Below, in pieces: positions 57,345 to 64,000 of a DNA stretch of 64,000 nt. Position 1 is the first letter of the stretch, and the number at the start of each line of letters is the position of its first letter. A program made the translations under genes and the position numbers. Where the stretch lies: positions 20,409,127 through 20,473,126 of the forward strand of contig NC_088297.1 in NCBI RefSeq assembly GCF_032854445.1. The letters run 5' to 3'. Under the pieces are notes generated by a model, which did not search any database, was not told where the DNA came from, and was given only the letters and a program-made list of their open reading frames with translations. The stretch comes from Liolophura sinensis (Eukaryota > Mollusca > Polyplacophora > Chitonida > Chitonidae).

Positions 57345-57672
57345 TATGTATGCTTGGGATTGAATGTCGTACTTAACAAATTTTCAGTCATAGGACGACG
57401 ATCAATCATTAGGTGTGTGTATACATAGACTGTGTCTTCATGTGGCTGCGAGTCCTTACCACCAAGTAAGGAGTTCTATCGCAACTAAATTAACATGCCG
57501 AAGACACCAGCGATACTAACACTGAGCCAACCAGTCCTGTTTCCATGATCTAACCGAGGCGGCAGCAAGTACCAGTTTTAAAGTCTTTGGTATGATTCGA
57601 CCTGGGTCTGATCCCGAGGTCTCCCGACTTCGAGGCGGACGCTCTTACCATTTGGCCACCGAAGCGGTCTCT
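57345..57672 (-). mobile_element. SINE-B, near full length
   Basis: On the minus strand it starts CGCTTCGGTGGCCAAATGG with B-box-like GGGATCAGACCC, continues ATACCAAAGACTTTAAAACT and CCACATGAAGACAC, and ends AGTACGACATTCAATCCC. It matches the 43324 copy over the head. Confidence 0.8.
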
Positions 57673-59599
57673 ATGGTGAAGTAAGGGTGTCAAAAAATCT
57701 GACCGGCAAAAACGCTCGACTCACAGATCTGCTTAGTAACAGCTGCATTACTTTTCACGCCCTTTGTCAACAAAAAAGAAGTAGGCAATATCAGTATGTC
57801 GGCGTTTGCAACGGTCTGCCAGAAAGGAACATAGTTTTGGTATAGCTGGCCTAATGTGAAAGCGAGGCTGAACTCAAAACAAACAAACAGCCTTGATTTA
57901 CTTTCCGTGCATCAAATGACATTGTTTGTAGATGTGCTCTGTATAAAACAAATGGGACAGTCGCCGTTTGAGATTTGAAAGAATTGCAAACAACACGAAC
58001 CTACTTGCACATAGTTTAAACGATTGTAAAACGATTGTAAATTAGTGCAAATTGAAAGTATGCCAAATCAGTGGTATATTCTACGGTGTTTAGACCTACC
58101 TATAGTTAACACTTGCACAGTTTGTTACAACTGGATCTAAGACTTGCTTCCGGACTGAAGAGTGGAGGAGCACTGATTGGGTAATACTGCCACATAGACA
58201 TATTAAGTTGTTGATACACTATAAATTTATGCATTATTATTTTGCACCTAGGTAAAAGATATCAGAATTTTGTCTGTTTTGAATAGAATTGAAAGAATTT
58301 TGCCAAGGCGACAAAGGCGACAAAATGCTAAGTCTTCACCTTCGGCAGCAAAAACAGCTCAAAATGCTAGGTTGATTTTTTTTCATTATCGTGTGGATAA
58401 AAGTACAGGCGGCATGTGGTGCTATGGCATGTCACCGGGCGAAAGTCTGGGGACATATACTTTTGGAGGGGGGAGGCGGGGTGAAGATAATAAATTTACT
58501 GCACAAATAGTAAACAAAATCAATTTTGTAACCTTTGAGTGGAGACCAAACGGCTGCTTGAGGAAATGTGACTGTACAGTAGAAATCAGTTATATACCTT
58601 GTGGTATACGGCTAGGTAGGCGCACGGCACTGCGTGGTACCGTAACCGCACGACTGTATTGTACGACACAAACACACAGTGCAGAGCAGTTGCCTCACGG
58701 TACTGTACGCAGTCTATAACGTACTGTGCGTAAAGTGCCTCAAGTTTTGTGTTTGCATTGCACCGTACAGCCGGGCGATACTCACATGAAATTACACTAT
58801 ATACTTATCAGCTGCTGTCCTGTAGGCCTACGACAAAATTGTTATTGTTGTTGTTTGCTGTTTTTTTGTTTGTTTGTTAGTTTATTTTTATTATTTTTTT
58901 GTTTTGTTTTTGTTGTTTTTTTTTTTTACACTTCAGAACATTATCTCACAGGTGAGGGTCTGCTTGCAAATGATCGCAACAGGTTAAGTGGATTGTGACT
59001 ACCATGGTGACACGTGTCAATAACAGGTAGTTACAATCAACTTAGCCTACGATCGCTTCGTGCAAAAGGCTGTAAGATCGCAAAGTACAGGAACATATAA
59101 CACTCGTCAAGTGCTGCAGTTGTGAACTCCTTTACGCCTTATGTTGGCCGCGTGTTGTATAGAACAAATCTCACACAACCAGATTAATTTCATTATAATC
59201 CAATTTTGTTGAGCGATTCAATGCTTACGACTTATCAAATTAAATTCTGCTGTCGTCCCGGTGTCAACATTTGTTCACTGTTTGTAACAACTAATTGAAT
59301 ATAGCTTTATCTATTTTAGGACAATTGTTTGTAGACTCAAACATGTTGTCAAGTAGCGAAGAATGTTGTCAATCATATGTGATGACGTCAAGCGAAACAT
59401 GAATATCGCGTGTCCTTGACCAGACAGACTTTAACCCGTAGAGGTTTGTGACCTCGTTACAGACTTTGCACAAAACTTCACTGACTTTCAGCTGGTTTGC
59501 TCTGGATCAGCTTTGCTACAGAAAGTTGCCTAAAATAGCCCTCATTCGGCTTACAGTATGTCAACTCTTATTTATCCTTACGTGCCCAGCAAAGGAAAT
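57673..59599. other. Intergenic, no confirmed gene
   Basis: The 149-codon plus frame at 58270-58719 has no recognisable domain, and its N-terminal part contains short internal repeats. A T-rich run lies at 58860-58928. Confidence 0.35.
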
Positions 59600-59762
59600 G
59601 AGCTTCTCACCTATGTGGTCCCTGTGAGTTCAAGTCCAGCTCATGCTGGCTTCCTCTCAGATCGTATGTGGGAATGTCCTCCAGCAACTTTCTGATAGTC
59701 GTGAGTTTCCTCCGCCATTACGTTGCACTAGCCCGCTAACCAACTGAGCCACGGAGGCCCCC
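59600..59762. mobile_element. Rearranged SINE-A: core forward, head inverted
   Basis: 59600-59713 carries the B box and core on the plus strand (GTGAGTTCAAGTCCAGC, CGTATGTGGGAATG). 59714-59762 carries the family's first about 45 bases on the minus strand (AGCCCGCTAACCAACTGAG, CCACGGAGGCCCC). The head is missing from the forward part and there is no tail. Confidence 0.8.
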
Positions 59763-59959
59763 GGTTTGCTTTTAAGAGATTGAATTTGGATGCTTAAAAA
59801 GAAACTATAATTGTAATACCGGTAGATTAAAATGTGCCATTAGGCCTAACATAGTTGTCTTAAGGAATTCAGAAGCCTCAAAACTTTTCCATCTTACAGC
59901 CTATAATCAAAGTATCATCCAAGAGCGTGAAAACCGACCTGTCCTTTGAAGTGTTTGAA

Positions 59960-60125
59960 ATATTCAAAATATTTCACTAATACGACGACGACCAGCATTA
60001 CGGTGAGAGAAAACCAGATAGAATGTGGGGTACAGCCATGACCATCCGCAGGTTGTTGGGAGGCCTTTTCACGTACGACCAGAGAGGAAGCCAGCATGAA
60101 CTGGAGTTGAAAACACAGCCACTCA
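59960..60125 (-). mobile_element. SINE-A, internal part
   Basis: Plus strand: AATATTTCACTAATACGACG, core, CTGGAGTTGAAAACACAGCC. Tail and head end are missing; diverged. Confidence 0.8.
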
Positions 60126-60361
60126 CAGAGTGCCCATGTGCGTTACTTAGATAGTGGATTAAAGCTGTACTACTCACTTATATGAACGATGTTGGTCAGT
60201 GTTAAGAGTAAAGAAAAAGGGTGCCCAATATAAAGTAGTGATTTTCGACCGATAAATTTTCGCACAAATGACGTACTCCATATTGGTGGAACGCTAGTGT
60301 TGAGTTAGTACAAACGGTCTCGCGTGCGCCATCGATAAGCCATATTCGTGACTTACAAGCG

Positions 60362-60665
60362 TTGAAAGCAATAACACTGATGATTAAGGAAAAAACAATA
60401 ACACCGATGATTAAGGATGAAAACAATGACATTGATGATTAAGGAAAACAGCAATAACACCGACGATTAAGGATGTAAAGAAAAACACCGATGATGACGG
60501 ATAAAAAACAATGACCCCGATAGTTAAGGATGAAATAAATATGCCGAATCCCTTGGGATATAATGACGAAAATAATAGTACCGATGAATAAGAAGGTAAA
60601 CCACAATACTGACGAATAAAGATGAGAACACTAGTAACGAGAACAATACTATTAAGGAAAAAGAC
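60362..60665 (+). repeat. Degenerate minisatellite of about 28 bp, about 10 copies
   Basis: Units share AACACCGATGATTAAGGA followed by an A-rich piece (AAAACAATAACA). Diverged toward the right end. Confidence 0.85.
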
Positions 60666-61288
60666 GAACACATTATCATTGTTCATTGAGTGCTTAGGAG
60701 AGGGTCAGTTCAGGCTTATATTTGAACAGCATTTCGATTAAAACGACGTTAATCACTATGGTGCCCTTAACATTATCGTTATCATACCAAGAATGCACTG
60801 TGTGAATGTAAAACAAAGCAATTTTAGGATACGACGAGTGAGTATGAGAGGATGATATTGCTGTTGTTGTTTTTGTTGTTCTTCTCTTGTTGAAAATACG
60901 TTGTTGCTGTACGTCTTGTTTGTGATCGTGGGGTGCATTTTTGCAATGCTTCGATACTCGTGGCCGCATAAATAAAATAAAACAACCTGAAAACTCCGTG
61001 CACCCTCTTAACAAACTGTTGAACGAGAAACTCGTTTGCAAACAGGCATTTTCGTGTCTGTTTGTGACGTTTTAGCCGTAGGGACAACAGTGATAGGAAA
61101 AGGTATTTCAAATCTACAAACTCAACCGTCCAATCGTACATTCATATGAGAATATTTATGTTGAGCCCATGAATCTTAATTCTTCAATCTTCCTGTAAGT
61201 CAATCATTCGATCACACATGATTCTTCAGCATCTTCAGCATGGCCTGTCAGTTAGCCCATTTACCATGGCGATTGCCCTCCTTTGCAG

Positions 61289-61566
61289 GGGAAGTTCAGA
61301 ACCCAAATATTTACATTGTGCAGCTTCTGGACGCACGTGGAAATCGACACAAACACAGACACATGTCAAAATCATCATCTGCAGTTAAGATGCGCTGTAA
61401 ATTAACGCCTGTACACGTTAATGAAGATTTGCATGGGTTTGTACCCAGACCGCTCTGTAAACGAACCCATATCCGTCGTGAAGTGCACGAAAAGAAAAAC
61501 TACTCTGGCATGAATACCATCCATGTTTTCGACCATCGTGATAACACATTTGTCGTAAAGGTGTGA
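61289..61566 (+). CDS. Possible terminal exon, unknown protein
   Basis: A good acceptor (CCTCCTTTGCAG) precedes an open frame of about 91 codons ending in TGA. The translation (beginning GEVQNPNIYIVQLLDARG) has mixed, protein-like composition, rich in H, R and K in the middle, with no known motif. No partner exon or polyadenylation signal was found. It may be a chance frame. Confidence 0.2.
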
Positions 61567-62343
61567 AGGACTACTTTTAGTCAGGATGTGTAAAAGCATG
61601 AACGGACGAACTATTTAAATGTCTTAAATCAGATGCGTGCAGATTTACTTCTGTACAGTAGACCACACACACACCGTTCCTAACGACACACGTTTCTATA
61701 CTTTAGGCTCTGAAACCTGCTTCCTTTTGTTATCAGTTTAAAATACTTGCATGCGTCTATGTATGTATTACTACGCAAAATGTCTGGTAACTGTGAACGA
61801 AAGCTATGTGGATAACGCAGAGGCGAACAAAGCTCCGATTGTACGTCATGTATACTGCTGCTTGAAAGTGAAGGAAACAGAATGTTTGTACAATATCTTG
61901 ATTAGCATGGTGAAACTTTGATTCCCTTGCCAGAACCCCTGTCCCCTACCGCGTTACTAAATACGTTTCTTTCAACGGGTAAGACTGGAGCGTTTTGAAC
62001 GCGGTTTGCTCAAATACGTTGCTAAAGCGTATGGGGTCAAACCGTAACTTGCTTTCCAGAAGAATAGGTTTCGATAACTGCATACGAACCTGAGGTAAAT
62101 TATTTGGTCAGCAAAGCAAATTCCAAATTCAGGTTTACCAAAATTTGTCTCCCTCAGATAAAGCTATCGGAAAATGCAGTAACATACCGTATTTTGTCCT
62201 CTGGTGTCACAAAAGTCCATTGCAGACATCGCACTAATTAACCTGTAGGCGCATGCATGATTTAGCAGGTCTTTTCCATACTATTTGTACATCTTTGAAA
62301 ATGCATTATTTTATTGTGCTTTAAAGGTGGAGAAAACCCACCT
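61567..62343. other. Intergenic, no feature seen
   Basis: Unique sequence; nothing supported. Confidence 0.3.
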
Positions 62344-62351
62344 AAAATTAC

Positions 62352-62353
<2 letters not shown>

Positions 62354-62382
<29 letters not shown>

Positions 62383-62554
62383 GTTATTTGGATGGTGTTT
62401 TACGCCGTACTCAAGAATATTTCACTTATACGACGGCGGCCAGCATTATGAAGAGAAGAAAACAGGGCAGAGCCCGACAGAAACCCACGACCATGTGCAG
62501 GTTGCTGGCAGACCTTCCCACGTACGGCCGGAGAGGAAGGCAGCATTAGCTGGG
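62354..62554 (-). mobile_element. SINE-A, 5'-truncated, with 10-bp target duplication; left arm of an inverted duplication
   Basis: The reversed tail has about eight TTTA-type units, then TTTGGATGGTGTTTTACGCC and the core to AGCATTAGCTGGG. AAAATTACAT flanks it at 62344-62353 and 62555-62564, so this is the original insertion site. Confidence 0.92.
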
Positions 62555-63711
62555 AAAATTACATAAAGTTCGGTTCAAAAAGTGCGAAAAGTTTGTTGTC
62601 AGTGTGGTCTTTTATATTTTTTCGATTTTTCTTCCAAGAGAAAAAGACACTTCAAAATAATTTTTGTAAGATGGGTATTTGGGGCCAACTCTTGGTATAT
62701 ATTGTCTTTGTGTAATAATATTATAATTGAGAGTGTAACACATGTTTAATAAATATATTTGTACTAGAATTTGGTCTTTTCAGCTAACAAATGCGTTATA
62801 CCTGGATTTTGCTCATATTATATTGTATGTATACATAAATATTGTCATGATTCTGGTTTAGTACATGTATTTAGAGAGCACGGCCATCAGAGCCCACATA
62901 TGTGTCTCCCAACACAAGGGAATCAGTAACATAGAATAATGACAATAAAAGAATAACTTACACAATCGATGTCACACGTGTAGCTTGGGTCTGGAAACGC
63001 TCGTATTTGAAAGATGGAAATAAAATGGATGACAAAGCAAATTATTGAGGTAATCACCACTTGGCCGCCTCACACTCATGTAAATCCCCCCCCCCCCTTC
63101 CACCTCCTCCCTCTCCCTTTTCCCTTCCCACTCCCCCCCTTCTCCCCCCCCCCCCTCCTCCCCTCTCCCCCAAGGCCCATAAGTACATGAAGATTAGGTC
63201 TAAACTGGTCCAGGTATTTTTTAATGTTTTCGTTTTTCCCTGAAGATTTGTTTGGTGTAGTTGAATAGCATATGGAAAGACATTATGAATAGGAAAATTG
63301 TTGTAAATTGTTGACACTTTATAGACGAACATCTGATTTTTATTAGCCAAGATTGGGCAGAGCATAAAATTGTGTTCGTTGATTGTTCTGTGTACAGTCT
63401 CTAAGAAATGCAATAATTAGACAGGATGTCCTATCCACTGAAGTAACGCTGAAGGTGATTGCCGTCGGTTTAAGAAATGTTAACCACCAAAGCTTCGTGA
63501 CAACAAACTTTTCGCACTTTTTGAACCGAACTTTATGTAATTTTCCCAGCTCATGCTGCCTTCCTCTCCGGCCGTACGTGGGAAGGTCTGCCAGCAACCT
63601 GCACATGGTCGTGGGTTTCAGTCGGGCTCTGCCCTGTTTCTTCTCACCATAATGCTGGCCGCCGTCGTATAAGTGAAATATTCTTGAGTACGGCGTAAAA
63701 CACCATCCAAA
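62388..63711. repeat. Large inverted duplication, arms of about 214 bp
   Basis: 62388-62601 reappears inverted at 63498-63711 with few differences. Each arm contains the same 5'-truncated SINE-A plus the same 47 bp beyond it (ending GTGCGAAAAGTTTGTTGTCA). The spacer is 896 bp. Sharing the SINE truncation point, the inner target duplication and flanking unique sequence excludes two independent insertions. Confidence 0.92.
62602..63497. other. Spacer of the inverted duplication, with a C-rich tract
   Basis: AT-rich sequence without a gene. At 63085-63172 lies a pure pyrimidine-rich tract with several long C runs; its complement is a strong G-quadruplex candidate, and the tract could form triplex DNA. 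The 119-codon minus frame across it is low complexity. Confidence 0.6.
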
Positions 63712-63724
63712 TAAATAAATAAAT
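63545..63724 (+). mobile_element. SINE-A copy in the right arm of the inverted duplication
   Basis: Mirror image of 62354-62554: starts CCCAGCTCATGC, ends CACCATCCAAATAAATAAA. Its outer flank does not repeat the target duplication, in agreement with being a copy and not an independent insertion. Confidence 0.9.
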
Positions 63725-64000
63725 AGATTTTGTAATTACGTCAAATTATTTGCAATTTTCTTCTTGTTATGGATGAATGGTGTTGTGAATTCTTAAGCAT
63801 CTTTTATCCATGCAGGAAATAAAAATCACAGAAAATCGACGTTTGATAGTCAAACAAGCGTCAACGTAAACTTTCTTCGGAAAATGCTATTCCTTAGTAC
63901 ATGTTTCACACTGTTTCTTGTCATTACTATGACTTCGTTCGCGGTAACAAAAATGTACAGGAAACAAAAATTCCTGCTATTAATCGCTTTGTTATTGAAA
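63725..64000. other. Intergenic to window end
   Basis: AT-rich unique sequence; nothing supported. Confidence 0.3.

Noticed and set aside
58270-58719. 149-codon plus-strand frame
   Set aside because: No ATG at its start, no domain, low-complexity N-terminal part.

Overview
The window looks like accessory, repeat-rich nuclear DNA from a marine lophotrochozoan, most likely a mollusc (inference). The reasons are AT-rich sequence with spliced genes, eukaryotic tRNA genes with internal promoters, about twenty copies of a tRNA-derived SINE with an AAAT-type tail that I associate with mollusc genomes, a second SINE family ending in (ACTC)n, pogo and Tc1 DNA transposons, and many minisatellites. A 200-base N gap marks a scaffold join. 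I see no bacterial operon, CRISPR array, phage, or retrovirus/LTR-like element.

Layout. 1-4590: a complex satellite built from 159-bp monomers, in which six tRNA-Gly(GCC) genes are embedded; a 3,111-bp higher-order unit is repeated almost identically. 5600-8900: SINEs, a tRNA-Gly-derived relic and two good exons of an unrecognised minus-strand gene (7570-8126). 8941-12233: a complete-looking pogo-type DNA transposon with terminal inverted repeats, TA target duplication, an uninterrupted spliced transposase of about 642 residues with a C-terminal zinc finger, and many subterminal GC-rich motifs. 14.1-16.9 kb: three tRNA-Gly(TCC) genes, so all nine intact-looking tRNAs here are glycine tRNAs. 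21183-30608: a four-exon gene for a basic protein of about 145 residues that I do not recognise; its introns carry large minisatellites. 30686-34095: a C2H2 zinc-finger gene with a PLDLS motif and five sumoylation-like sites, intact over the fingers but disrupted in frame before them. 34-45 kb: SINEs, a template-switch-like duplication, and a decayed Tc1 element. 45-64 kb: microsatellites, minisatellites, truncated SINEs, the gap, and a SINE-bearing inverted duplication near the right end.

How the parts relate. Host genes are few and mostly of unknown function. The dominant activity is repeat formation: retrotransposed SINEs with perfect target-site duplications (some only 39-73 bp long), local copying by apparent template switching, and tandem expansion, in one case of a SINE-derived module. 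The two items most worth follow-up are the satellite that carries tRNA genes and the apparently intact pogo element.
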